Of a stretch of DNA of 19,855 nucleotides, positions 7,930 through 16,003 are shown piece by piece. The stretch spans positions 1 through 19,855 of the forward strand of contig NZ_JAHHTD010000027.1 of NCBI RefSeq assembly GCF_020024835.1. Reading direction: 5' to 3'. Source of the stretch: Campylobacter sp. Its GTDB lineage: Bacteria; Campylobacterota; Campylobacteria; Campylobacterales; Campylobacteraceae. The position numbers were made by a program, and so were the translations under genes. How positions within the stretch are numbered: position 1 is the first letter of the stretch; each line of letters opens with the position of its first letter. A model generated the notes under the pieces. It searched no databases. It had not been told where the DNA came from and worked only from the letters and a program-made list of their open reading frames with translations.

Positions 7930-8214
7930 TCACTCTTTTTTCAAAACCCAAGCAAAATACCAAATTCCAAATGAGATGATTAAAATAGCAAGTAATCTTA
8001 TATCATATACATTAAAACCTATATAAAGAACAGAATACATAAAACCAAAACTTCCAGTATAAATGCAAATTTTGCTCATCAATCCATTTTCTACAGCTTT
8101 AAAGCAAGGACATTTATGAAAAAATTTATTTTTTTGTTTTTCTTTAGGTTTAAAAAAACTTAAAATAGCACTCAAAATAAGCACAAAACTTAAAATATAT
8201 AAAACATTTTCCAT
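7930..8214 (-). CDS. Small membrane protein of unknown function
   Basis: 94 residues with one hydrophobic helix at about 4-20, a basic loop holding a KCPCF motif (Cys34, Cys36 region) and two further hydrophobic stretches at about 48-68 and 70-90, ending WVLKKE. I do not recognise a functional family; C. jejuni has a similar small hydrophobic protein next to the same hydrolase (Cj0808c/Cj0809c, from memory). Its ATG overlaps the stop of the upstream hydrolase gene in a TAATG arrangement, which implies coupled translation. The CPC pair could be a redox or metal site, but nothing in the sequence proves it. Confidence 0.8.
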   Translation of the reverse strand: MENVLYILSFVLILSAILSFFKPKEKQKNKFFHKCPCFKAVENGLMSKICIYTGSFGFMYSVLYIGFNVYDIRLLAILIISFGIWYFAWVLKKE

Positions 8215-8813
8215 TAATTAAAATACCTAAGCCAAGCTGGTATAGCTTGTTGTTCTTCTTTTAAAGTTGTTTTCTCACCATGACCTGGTAAAAGTTCAAA
8301 ATCTTTTTCATAAGTTAAAACTTTCAATAAACTCTCCTTCATTAAATTTGCATTAGAATACGGAAAATCCCATCTACCAATACTTCTACAAAATAAAAAA
8401 TCTCCACTAAACATCACATCTTTGCCTACTAATTCTATCATAGTGCAACCTGGAGTATGTCCTGGAAAAAAATGAAATTTAAAAGTAAAATCATCAATTT
8501 TAACTTCATTCTCATCATCAATTAAAACATCTGCCTTGCTATGTTCAAAACCATAATTAAAAGGATCTTTTAACATAAATTCATCGTTTTTGTGAATATA
8601 TATTGGAATTTGATACATTTTTTTTACCTTAGCATTGTCAAAAATATGATCATAATGACCATGAGTATTTAAAATAGCAATAGGTTTGCTAACATTTTCT
8701 TTTATAAAATCTAAGGCATTTTGACCTGGATCTATAATGATTTGTTTATTTTCATAATCAACAATATAACAATTTGTTTCATAAGGCCCGCAAGGACATT
8801 TTAAAATACGCAT
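8214..8813 (-). CDS. MBL-fold metallohydrolase, glyoxalase II-like
   Basis: 199 residues, the short single-domain type. The metal-binding motif THGHYDH (His51, His53, Asp55, His56) is complete, followed by a PGHTPGC motif, MFSGDFLF (bridging aspartate) and LLPGHGEKT (last histidine). The N-terminus CPCGPYETNCYIVD is typical of hydroxyacylglutathione-hydrolase-like proteins of this length. These cleave thioesters or related substrates; since Campylobacter is not known for glutathione, the natural substrate is uncertain. AAGGAAG lies before the ATG. The gene is divergent from nadE and coupled to the small membrane protein gene downstream. Confidence 0.9.
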   Translation of the reverse strand: MRILKCPCGPYETNCYIVDYENKQIIIDPGQNALDFIKENVSKPIAILNTHGHYDHIFDNAKVKKMYQIPIYIHKNDEFMLKDPFNYGFEHSKADVLIDDENEVKIDDFTFKFHFFPGHTPGCTMIELVGKDVMFSGDFLFCRSIGRWDFPYSNANLMKESLLKVLTYEKDFELLPGHGEKTTLKEEQQAIPAWLRYFN

Positions 8814-8838
8814 ATAAACTTCCTTTTAAGTAAATCAA

Positions 8839-8861
8839 AATATAATTAAAAAATTTAATTA
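8839..8861. promoter_or_regulatory. Divergent -10 elements with an inverted repeat (MBL gene / nadE)
   Basis: The 60-base gap holds a perfect TATAAT on the plus strand (8841-8846, 27 bases before nadE) and an overlapping TATATT on the minus strand (8844-8839). Overlapping both is an 8-bp perfect inverted repeat TAATTAAA / TTTAATTA with a 3-base spacer (8843-8861). It could be an operator shared by the two units, but such AT-only repeats arise easily by chance here. Confidence 0.4.
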
Positions 8862-8873
8862 TTAAGATTTTTT

Positions 8874-9614
8874 ATGAATTATACAAAATTACAAGAATTA
8901 TTAATAAATTTTATAAGAAAAAATGCAAAAGATAAAGGTCTTATCCTAGGATTAAGTGGTGGCATAGATTCAGCATTAGTAGCTTGTCTTTGCAAACAAG
9001 CAGTAGGAAACAAACTATATGCTTTATTAATGCCGACAAAACACTCTAAAAAAGAGAATCTAAACGATGCAATTATGCTTTGTGATACCCTAAATATAAA
9101 ATATAAAATTATTTACATAGATGCGATTTTGCAAAATTTTGAACCACTATGTGAAAATCTTAACAAACTTCGCAAAGGAAATCTCATAGCAAGAATTCGT
9201 ATGTCCTTGCTATATGATTACTCAGCGTTAAAAAATGCCCTTGTTGTAGGAACTTCTAATAAAAGCGAACTTATGCTTGGCTATGGGACAATATATGGCG
9301 ATTTAGCTTGTGCTTTTAATCCGCTTGCCACACTTTATAAAAGTGAAATTTTTGAATTTGCCAAATTTTTAAATTTACACGAAAATTTTATAAAAAAAGC
9401 TCCTAGTGCAGATCTTTGGCCTAATCAAAGCGATGAAAATGATTTAGGCTATACCTATAAAGAGCTTGATAGCATTTTAAAAGCCATAGAAAATAATGAA
9501 AATTTAGATCATTTTGATGAAAAATTAAAAAGAGATATTTTAAAACGCATTCAAAATAATGCCTTTAAAAGAAGGCTTCCTGCTACTTTAAAGAGTTTTA
9601 ATGACTTGGATTGA
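8874..9614 (+). CDS. nadE: NAD+ synthase, ammonia-dependent
   Basis: 246 residues, the length of the stand-alone synthetase domain, so it uses ammonia rather than glutamine. It amidates nicotinate adenine dinucleotide to NAD+ with ATP in the cytoplasm. The PP-loop LSGGIDSAL (Ser28-Ser33) starts the ATP site. LMPTKHS, VGTSNKSELMLGYGTIYGD and the substrate-binding KKAPSADLWPNQSDENDLGY segment are the family signatures. It is the first gene of a five-gene plus-strand operon and overlaps lpxK by 14 bases. The ribosome site is weak (TTAAGA), and a TATAAT lies upstream. Confidence 0.97.
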   Translation: MNYTKLQELLINFIRKNAKDKGLILGLSGGIDSALVACLCKQAVGNKLYALLMPTKHSKKENLNDAIMLCDTLNIKYKIIYIDAILQNFEPLCENLNKLRKGNLIARIRMSLLYDYSALKNALVVGTSNKSELMLGYGTIYGDLACAFNPLATLYKSEIFEFAKFLNLHENFIKKAPSADLWPNQSDENDLGYTYKELDSILKAIENNENLDHFDEKLKRDILKRIQNNAFKRRLPATLKSFNDLD

Positions 9615-10503
9615 CAAATATTTTTATAAGCCTAAATTTTATCAAAAATTATTAGCTATACTACTTTTACCTTTTAGTTTTTTATATGCATTTATAGCTA
9701 TTTTAAACACTAAAATTAAAAAAGAAATTCATTTTAATATCCCTATTATTAGCGTAGGAAATTTGACTATAGGTGGCAATGGCAAAACTCCAGTTTGCAA
9801 GGCGATAGCTACTGAATTTGAAAAAAGTTTTATTATACTTAGAGGTTACAAAAGAAAAAGCAAAGGTTTAGTTGTAGTAAAACATAATCACAAAATATTA
9901 TGTGATATCGACAAAAGCGGTGATGAAGCTATGGAATATGCCTTAAATCATAAGTGTTATGGAGTTATAGTTAGTGAAGATAGGATTGCTGGTATCAAAA
10001 AAGCTATAGAACTTGGTGCAAAACTTATAATTTTAGATGATGCTTTTTCTAAATTTTATATCAAAAAATTTGATATTTTACTTCAAAGCAAAGATAAGCC
10101 TTTTTTTAATTTTACTCTACCAAGTGGAGCTTATCGCTTGCCTAAATTTTACGAAAAACAAGCTGATTATATAGCATATGAAGGAAAAGATTTTAAACGA
10201 TATTCTTATGTTAAAGAAAATCAAAAAGCTATTTTAATAACTTCCATAGCTAAACCATTTAGACTTTATGAGCATTTTATAAAAGCTAGGGCTTGTTATT
10301 TTTTTTCTGATCATTACGCTTTTAAAAAACAAGAATTAGAAAAACTTTTAAAAAAACACAATTGTGATACTTTAATGCTTACTTTTAAAGATTATGTAAA
10401 AGTGAAAGATTTTGGTTTTAAAATAGAATTAATCAAATTAGAAATTATCTTAGATGAAAATTTTAAAAAAATCTTAAAAAATTACATACAAAATTTCAAT
10501 TAG
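9601..10503 (+). CDS. lpxK: Tetraacyldisaccharide 4'-kinase (lipid A)
   Basis: 300 residues. LpxK phosphorylates the 4' position of the lipid A precursor at the inner membrane. An N-terminal hydrophobic helix (about 16-36, LLAILLLPFSFLYAFIAIL) anchors the protein. The Walker A region is VGNLTIGGNGKTP at about residues 51-63, and RGYKRKSKG and EDRI segments follow. The family's DDGFQ Walker B-like motif appears here as LDDAFSK, an atypical but probably lineage-specific version. The ATG lies inside the 3' end of nadE (14-base overlap), implying coupled translation. thrC follows after a 10-base gap. Confidence 0.93.
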   Translation: MTWIDKYFYKPKFYQKLLAILLLPFSFLYAFIAILNTKIKKEIHFNIPIISVGNLTIGGNGKTPVCKAIATEFEKSFIILRGYKRKSKGLVVVKHNHKILCDIDKSGDEAMEYALNHKCYGVIVSEDRIAGIKKAIELGAKLIILDDAFSKFYIKKFDILLQSKDKPFFNFTLPSGAYRLPKFYEKQADYIAYEGKDFKRYSYVKENQKAILITSIAKPFRLYEHFIKARACYFFSDHYAFKKQELEKLLKKHNCDTLMLTFKDYVKVKDFGFKIELIKLEIILDENFKKILKNYIQNFN

Positions 10504-10513
10504 AAGGAAAAAA

Positions 10514-11920
10514 ATGTTGCTATGCTCTACACAAAATATCAATGAAACTTCAAATTTTTCAAATGCCTTATTAAATCCAAGTGCTACAAACAATGCCTTA
10601 TATGCTCCTTTAAATTTACCAAAATTAAATTCTGAAAAATTAAAAAATTTAAACTATACAGAATTTGCTCTAAAGATTATAGAAGCTTTTGATTTTGATT
10701 TAGATTTAAAAATATTTAAAAAAGCTTTAAAAACTTATGAAAATTTTGATGATAAAAATTGCCCGATTGATATTAAAAAAATTAATGAAAATTTATATAT
10801 AAATGAGTTGTATCACGGACCAACTAGAGCTTTTAAAGATATGGCTTTGCAACCTTTTGGAGTGCTTTTAGAGTATCTAAAAAAAGATGATTCTTATTTG
10901 ATTATGTGTGCTACAAGTGGAGATACAGGACCTGCGACACTAAAAAGTTTTGAAAACAAAAAAAATATCAAAGTAATTTGCATTTACCCAGAAAATGGAA
11001 CAAGCAAAACTCAAGCTTTGCAAATGATTCACACAAAGGCTAATAATTTAAAATCTATAGCCATTAAAGGCAATTTTGATGACGCACAAAATGCTTTAAA
11101 AGCTCTTTTGCAAGATGATGATTTTAAAAATACACTAAAAGAAGAAAAATTTAATCTTAGTGCTGCAAATTCGGTAAATTTTGGAAGAATACTTTTTCAA
11201 ATTATTTATCATTATTATGCAAGTGTAAAAATAAATAAAAAGATTGATATTATTATTCCAAGTGGAAATTTTGGTGATGCACTAGGGGCTTATTATGCAA
11301 AAAAAATGGGTGCAAATATTGGAAAAATAAAAATTGCTTCAAATTCTAATAATATTTTAAGCGAATTTTTTAATACAGGAAAATATGATTTAAGAAATAA
11401 GACTTTGCAAAAAACTATTTCTCCAGCTATGGATATTTTAATATCCTCTAATATAGAAAGATTACTTTTTGATAAATTTAAAGACAAAAGAACAAAAGAT
11501 TTAATGCAAATGTTAAAAAATCAAAAATTTTACGAACTTACTCAAGAAGAATTAAAACTCTTAAAAGAAGATTTTGAAGCTGATTTTTGCACTGATGATG
11601 AATGTATGCAGTATATAAAAAAATACCAAGATTATCTTTTAGATCCTCACACTTGCACTTGTTTTAAAATGCTAAATTTAAATACACCTACCCTCATAAC
11701 CTCTACAGCCCAATGGAGTAAATTTACACCAAGTATGTATAAGGCTTTATTTGATAAAGAATGTATTAATGAAAAAGAAGCTATGAAAGAAATTGCAAAT
11801 AAATTTCATCAAAATATACATAAAAATATTATTTCTTTATTTGAAAAAGAGGAATTTAAGATAAATCCTTGCAAAATTAGTGATTTAAAACAAATTATTA
11901 TAGATTGGATAAAACAATGA
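10514..11920 (+). CDS. thrC: Threonine synthase
   Basis: 468 residues, the longer E. coli/fungal-type threonine synthase. The PLP enzyme converts O-phosphohomoserine to threonine and phosphate. The PLP lysine is Lys108 in GPTRAFKDMALQPFG, followed by CATSGDTGPATL (phosphate-binding) and the IPSGNFGDALGAYYAKKMG region, all diagnostic. The Thr-synthase N-terminal segment before residue 90 is present. An AAGGAAAAAA ribosome site lies just before the ATG. The stop TGA overlaps the kdsB start (ATGA). Nothing in its chemistry links it to lipid A, so the operon is of mixed function, as is common in Campylobacter. Confidence 0.97.
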   Translation: MLLCSTQNINETSNFSNALLNPSATNNALYAPLNLPKLNSEKLKNLNYTEFALKIIEAFDFDLDLKIFKKALKTYENFDDKNCPIDIKKINENLYINELYHGPTRAFKDMALQPFGVLLEYLKKDDSYLIMCATSGDTGPATLKSFENKKNIKVICIYPENGTSKTQALQMIHTKANNLKSIAIKGNFDDAQNALKALLQDDDFKNTLKEEKFNLSAANSVNFGRILFQIIYHYYASVKINKKIDIIIPSGNFGDALGAYYAKKMGANIGKIKIASNSNNILSEFFNTGKYDLRNKTLQKTISPAMDILISSNIERLLFDKFKDKRTKDLMQMLKNQKFYELTQEELKLLKEDFEADFCTDDECMQYIKKYQDYLLDPHTCTCFKMLNLNTPTLITSTAQWSKFTPSMYKALFDKECINEKEAMKEIANKFHQNIHKNIISLFEKEEFKINPCKISDLKQIIIDWIKQ

Positions 11921-12642
11921 TTATCATACCAGCAAGATTAAAATCAAGTCGTTTTGAAAATAAAATATTGTGTGATATAGATGGCTTGCCTATGTTTATT
12001 TATACAGCTAAAAAAATGCAAAAAATTGATGAAGTTTATGTTGCAGTTGATAATGAAAATGTATTAAATATAGCACAAAAATATAATGTAAATGCTATAT
12101 TAACAAGCACTACACACGAAAGTGGAACCGATAGAATAAATGAAACTTGTAAAATTTTAAATATCAATGATGAAGAAATTATCATAAATGTCCAAGCTGA
12201 TGAGCCTTTTATAGAATTAGATAGTATTAAAAAATTTAAAGAATTTAGCAAATATGCTTTTGAAAATAATCAAAGCTTTATGACAAGTTGCTATAAAGAA
12301 ATAGATGAATTTGCTAGCCAAGATCCAAATTTAGTTAAAGTGGTAATAGATACAAATGATTTTGCTTTATATTTTTCAAGATCAAAAATTCCTTATGAAA
12401 GAGCTACATACAAAGAAAAATTTAAAGCACACCTAGGAATTTATGCTTATAAAGTTAAAAATTTGAAAGAATTTTGTGCTTTTAAAAATTCAACCTTAGA
12501 AGAATGTGAAAAATTAGAACAATTAAGAGCACTAGAAAATGGTAAAAAAATAAAAATGTTAAAAATTACTAGTGAAAGTATAGGTATAGACACCAAAGAA
12601 GATTATGAAAAAGCTATAAAAATGCTAAAGGAACAAAAGTGA
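11917..12642 (+). CDS. kdsB: 3-deoxy-manno-octulosonate cytidylyltransferase
   Basis: 241 residues from ATG 11917. KdsB makes CMP-Kdo from CTP and Kdo for lipooligosaccharide core attachment. The nucleotide-binding N-terminus IIPARLKSSRFENKIL, the ESGTDRINE segment, NVQADEPFI (family NVQGDEP) and YFSRSKIPYER are all present; the C-terminal LEQLRALENGKKIKM and GIDTKEDYEKA segments complete the fold. I prefer the ATG that overlaps the thrC stop as ATGA over the in-frame ATG 12 bases earlier, because it starts directly at the MIIIPAR strand. The downstream gene starts with GTG overlapping the kdsB TGA. Confidence 0.96.
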   Translation: MIIIPARLKSSRFENKILCDIDGLPMFIYTAKKMQKIDEVYVAVDNENVLNIAQKYNVNAILTSTTHESGTDRINETCKILNINDEEIIINVQADEPFIELDSIKKFKEFSKYAFENNQSFMTSCYKEIDEFASQDPNLVKVVIDTNDFALYFSRSKIPYERATYKEKFKAHLGIYAYKVKNLKEFCAFKNSTLEECEKLEQLRALENGKKIKMLKITSESIGIDTKEDYEKAIKMLKEQK

Positions 12643-13403
12643 AAAAGATAATACTACTATGCTTATTGTTTTTTAATTTAAATGCAAAAGAATTAATAGT
12701 CGGTATGGAGCTTGCATATCCTCCCTTTGAAATGAGTGATGCTAAGGGAAATCCAAATGGTATTAGTGTGGATTTTTTAAAAGAATTTGCTAAAGAAAAT
12801 AATTATACTTTACAAATTCAAAATATAGCTTGGGATGGATTAATACCTGCTCTTAGAAGCAAAAAAATTGATTTAATTATGTCATCAATGAGCGTGAGCG
12901 AACAAAGAAAAAAAGTGCTTGACTTTACTATCCCTTATGCTAAAGCAAATTTAGCCATCTTAAGTGCAAAAAAATCAAATATTAATTCTATCGATGATTT
13001 AAATCAAAAAGGAAAAATCATAGCCTTAAAACGAGGCACTAGCGCACATATTTATGCTCAAAACAATCTAACAAATGCAGAAATTTTAGTTTTTGATAAA
13101 GAAAATGCGGCTATATTAGAAGTTGTTCAAGGAAAAGCTGATGGATTTATCTATGATCAAATGAGTATTTACAAAGCTTGGCAAAAAAATTCAGAACAAA
13201 CTAAGGCGATTTTTACTCCTTTTGAAAAATATCCAGAACAATGGGCAATAGCTTTAAATAAAAATAATGAAACTTTAAAAATGGAATTAAATCATTTCAT
13301 ACAAAAATCAAAAGAAAATGGCTTTTTTGATACTTTAGCTCAAAAATATTTAAAAGATATCCAAGAAATTTTTAAAAAACAAAAACTTGAATTTTTCTTT
13401 TAA
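12639..13403 (+). CDS. Amino-acid-type ABC transporter substrate-binding protein
   Basis: 254 residues of the SBP family 3 (polar amino acid binding) type. A signal peptide MKKIILLCLLFFNLNA is probably cut before KELIVGM; no lipobox is seen, so it is a soluble periplasmic protein. The ligand-binding motifs are typical: MELAYPPFEMSDAKGNPNGISVDFLKE at the N-terminus in pieces, DGLIPAL, MSSMSVSEQRKKVLDFT and LKRGTSAH. The start is GTG at 12639-12641, overlapping the kdsB stop as GTGA, so it is translated with the Kdo gene. The ligand cannot be fixed from sequence. No ATPase gene is adjacent; the only permease nearby is encoded convergently and overlaps this gene's last 4 bases. Confidence 0.92.
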   Translation: MKKIILLCLLFFNLNAKELIVGMELAYPPFEMSDAKGNPNGISVDFLKEFAKENNYTLQIQNIAWDGLIPALRSKKIDLIMSSMSVSEQRKKVLDFTIPYAKANLAILSAKKSNINSIDDLNQKGKIIALKRGTSAHIYAQNNLTNAEILVFDKENAAILEVVQGKADGFIYDQMSIYKAWQKNSEQTKAIFTPFEKYPEQWAIALNKNNETLKMELNHFIQKSKENGFFDTLAQKYLKDIQEIFKKQKLEFFF

Positions 13404-14179
13404 GAAAGCTTTTTTTCAAGTGTTCTTGAAAAAATTGAAATAGGTAAAGTCAAAATCAAATAACACAATGCCAAAGGAATATAAATTTCTAAAGTAGAAA
13501 ATGTAAAAGCATTAATTTCTTGGGCATTTTGTGTCAATTCTGAAATAGCTATAACACTCAAAAGTGAGCTATCTTTGATAAGATTGCTTAATTGACCACT
13601 TAATGGAGCTAAAATATTTTTTAAAGCTTGAGGAAAAATTACACTTTTATAAATTTCAAATTCACGCAAACCTAAAGCCTTAGCACTTTCATATTGAATT
13701 TTATGAACACTTAAAATCCCTGCTCTAAAAATTTCACAAATATAAGCACTAGAAAAAAAAGCTAAAATTAAAACTCCACATACATAGCGATTATTAAGCC
13801 CTAAGCTGTCTGCAAAAATATAATAAATTAATAAAATTTGCACAAGTAAAGGAGTGCCTCGAATAAGCTCTATATAAACCCTTGAAAACATATTAAAAAT
13901 GATAATTTTGCATAAACTCATATAGCATAAAATCAAAGCAAATAATACACCGACAATTAAAGACAAAATACTAATTACTAAAGTAGTAAAAAAACCTGAT
14001 ATTATTTTGTATTTGTATTCTAATAAACTAGTAAAATCAAAATTATAAGTAGCACTTAAAAAAATAAGATAAAAAAATACAAACAAAACAATAATCAAAA
14101 CAAAAGCATTAATAATAAAATTTACAAAATTTAAGCTCTTAGCTTCATTAAATTTATGATTTAAGATAAAAAAACTCAT
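13400..14179 (-). CDS. Polar amino acid ABC transporter permease
   Basis: 259 residues of the HisM/GlnP type. The inner-membrane permease has hydrophobic segments at about 22-44, 58-90, 108-126, 132-150 and 225-250. The EAA loop that docks the ATPase is seen at about residues 164-185 (ESAKALGLREFEIYKSVIFPQA), and IELIRGTPLLVQ is a family signature. The gene is transcribed alone toward the binding-protein gene and overlaps it by 4 bases tail to tail. AGGGA lies very close to the ATG, and a TATAAT lies 25 bases upstream. Its ATPase must be encoded elsewhere. It probably pairs with the neighbouring binding protein, although opposite orientation is unusual for an ABC unit. Confidence 0.93.
   Translation of the reverse strand: MSFFILNHKFNEAKSLNFVNFIINAFVLIIVLFVFFYLIFLSATYNFDFTSLLEYKYKIISGFFTTLVISILSLIVGVLFALILCYMSLCKIIIFNMFSRVYIELIRGTPLLVQILLIYYIFADSLGLNNRYVCGVLILAFFSSAYICEIFRAGILSVHKIQYESAKALGLREFEIYKSVIFPQALKNILAPLSGQLSNLIKDSSLLSVIAISELTQNAQEINAFTFSTLEIYIPLALCYLILTLPISIFSRTLEKKLS
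13411..13434. repeat. Hairpin at the convergent gene ends
   Basis: A perfect 10-bp inverted repeat, TTTTTTCAAG / CTTGAAAAAA with a TGTT loop, lies just after the binding-protein stop and inside the last codons of the permease gene. There is no U-run after it on either strand, so it is not a standard intrinsic terminator, but it could stabilise or limit the overlapping transcripts. Confidence 0.45.
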
Positions 14180-14203
14180 TTTTCCCTTATTTTAGATAAA
14201 AAT

Positions 14204-14209
14204 ATTATA
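14204..14209 (-). promoter_or_regulatory. Probable -10 element of the permease gene
   Basis: A perfect TATAAT on the minus strand, 25 bases before the permease ATG, in the 127-base divergent gap shared with dsbD. Confidence 0.45.
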
Positions 14210-14267
14210 AAAATTTAAAGACTTCTTTTCTTAAGACAAATTTTAACTTAAATTTACTACAAATAAG

Positions 14268-14301
14268 TAAAATAAAATCTTTAATCATATAATATCAAGG
14301 A
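14268..14301 (+). promoter_or_regulatory. Candidate dsbD promoter and ribosome site
   Basis: Two overlapping TAAAAT hexamers (14268-14278) could serve as -10 elements with a start near 14285. A better-looking TATAAT (14288-14293) lies so close to the ATG at 14307 that its transcript would begin in the AAGGA ribosome site (14297-14301). I therefore favour the upstream pair, with low certainty. Confidence 0.3.
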
Positions 14302-14306
14302 AAAAT

Positions 14307-15995
14307 ATGCGTTTTTTATTAATTTTTTTTTGCTACATCAATATACTTTTTTCTAATGAGATTTTAAAACTTGATGAAGCATTCAAACTAAACACGCACT
14401 CTTTTGATCAAGGAATTTTTTTAAAAATTAATCTAGCAAATAAAATCTACCTTTACAAAGATCAAACTAAAGTCTTAATCAATGAAAATGATATAACTTC
14501 TTTATTAAATTTTCCACAAACTTCAATACGCGAAAATAAAGAAGTAATCTTTCATCAGCTTGAAATTTTCATACCTAAGCTTTTATTAGATGATTTCATA
14601 AAAACAAATAAAGCAAAGCTTAATTTAACCTATCAAGGTTGCTCTGAAAATGGTTTATGCTATCGTCCAGTGAGTGTTGATTATGAACTTAGTAAAGAAA
14701 ATAATATGTATCATATAAATTTAATTAAAAATCATTTTCAAAACACAAGTGAAGATGAGCAAATTGCCAATAACTTAAGCAAAGAAAATTTATTTATCAC
14801 TTTGCTAACTTTTTTTGGTTATGGATTATTACTCTCTTTAACTCCTTGCATTTTACCTATGATACCTATACTTTCATCTTTAATAACTATGAAATTAGAA
14901 AATAATTCTTCTAAAAAATATAGCTTTTATCTTTCTTTTATCTATGTATTTTTTATGTCCTTAGCCTATGCTATAGCTGGAGCTTTAGTGGGATTTGCAG
15001 GGGCAAATATACAAGGTTTATTACAACAAGTTTGGATTATTATTGCTTTTGCTGGTATTTTTATCATACTTGCATTTTCTATGTTTGGATTTTATGAATT
15101 ACAACTTCCTCTTAAATTTCAAAATTACATTAATAAAAAAATAGGAAATAAAAATGGAGTCGCAGGCATAGCAATTATGGGATTTTTATCTGCATTAATT
15201 GTAGGTCCTTGCGTAGCAGCACCCTTAGCTGGTGCGTTATTGTATATTACTAAAAGTGGTGATGTATTCTTAGGTGGAATTTCTTTATTTGTAATGAGTT
15301 TTGGTATGGGTATGCCTTTGCTATTATTAGGTATTGGAGGGGGTTTTATAAAAAGTGGTGTTTGGATGCTAAAAGTAAAAATGTTTTTTGGTTTTTTAAT
15401 GCTAGCTATGGCTATTTGGATAATGGAAAGAATTTTAAATGCAGATATCATTTTAATGCTTTATGGGATATTAGGAGTATTTTTTGTAAGTTTTATGGGG
15501 CTTTTTGATGAAATTAAAAATAATTTTGATAAATTTAAAAAAGCATCTTTAATTTTAATTTTAGTTTATAGTTTAAGCATTTTAATCGGTGGATTTATGG
15601 GGTCAAAAAACTTACTCAAACCCTTAAATTTTTCTACAAATATAGAGCAAAATCCACATAATTTAACTTTTAAAAAGATTAAAAATTTAAAAGAATTAAA
15701 CGAAGAATTGCAAAAATCAAGCAAACCAGTTATGCTTGATTTTACAGCAACTTGGTGTGAAAACTGCAAACTTTTAGAAAAATACACTTTTAAAGATATA
15801 AAAATACAAAAATTACTAAACAACTATACACTTTTGCAAATTGATATCACAAACAACACTCAAGAAGATTTAGCATTGATGAAACAATTTAATGTTTTTG
15901 GCCCGCCTGTTATGATATTTTTTCACAATACAAAAGAAAAAGGTCGCATAATCGGCTATGTTAATGCACAAGAATTTATAAAAAAATTGCCTTAA
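14307..15995 (+). CDS. dsbD: Thiol:disulfide interchange protein DsbD
   Basis: 562 residues in the full three-domain layout. DsbD moves electrons from cytoplasmic thioredoxin across the inner membrane to periplasmic thiol proteins, including those of cytochrome c maturation. A signal peptide (about 1-16) leads to the alpha domain with Cys112 and Cys118 (GCSENGLC). The membrane beta domain (about 165-435) carries Cys181 in LTPCILPM and Cys302 in GPCVAAP, the central cysteine pair. The C-terminal thioredoxin-like gamma domain has Cys484 and Cys487 in ATWCENCK. All six redox cysteines are present, so it should be functional. AAGGA precedes the ATG. The gene ends 8 bases from the stop of the convergent NDH-2-like gene, with no room for a separate terminator. 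Confidence 0.96.
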   Translation: MRFLLIFFCYINILFSNEILKLDEAFKLNTHSFDQGIFLKINLANKIYLYKDQTKVLINENDITSLLNFPQTSIRENKEVIFHQLEIFIPKLLLDDFIKTNKAKLNLTYQGCSENGLCYRPVSVDYELSKENNMYHINLIKNHFQNTSEDEQIANNLSKENLFITLLTFFGYGLLLSLTPCILPMIPILSSLITMKLENNSSKKYSFYLSFIYVFFMSLAYAIAGALVGFAGANIQGLLQQVWIIIAFAGIFIILAFSMFGFYELQLPLKFQNYINKKIGNKNGVAGIAIMGFLSALIVGPCVAAPLAGALLYITKSGDVFLGGISLFVMSFGMGMPLLLLGIGGGFIKSGVWMLKVKMFFGFLMLAMAIWIMERILNADIILMLYGILGVFFVSFMGLFDEIKNNFDKFKKASLILILVYSLSILIGGFMGSKNLLKPLNFSTNIEQNPHNLTFKKIKNLKELNEELQKSSKPVMLDFTATWCENCKLLEKYTFKDIKIQKLLNNYTLLQIDITNNTQEDLALMKQFNVFGPPVMIFFHNTKEKGRIIGYVNAQEFIKKLP

Positions 15996-16003
15996 AAATG
16001 TGC

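Noticed and set aside
14288..14293. TATAAT as the dsbD promoter
   Set aside because: Only 13 bases separate it from the ATG, so the transcript would begin inside or after the ribosome site.
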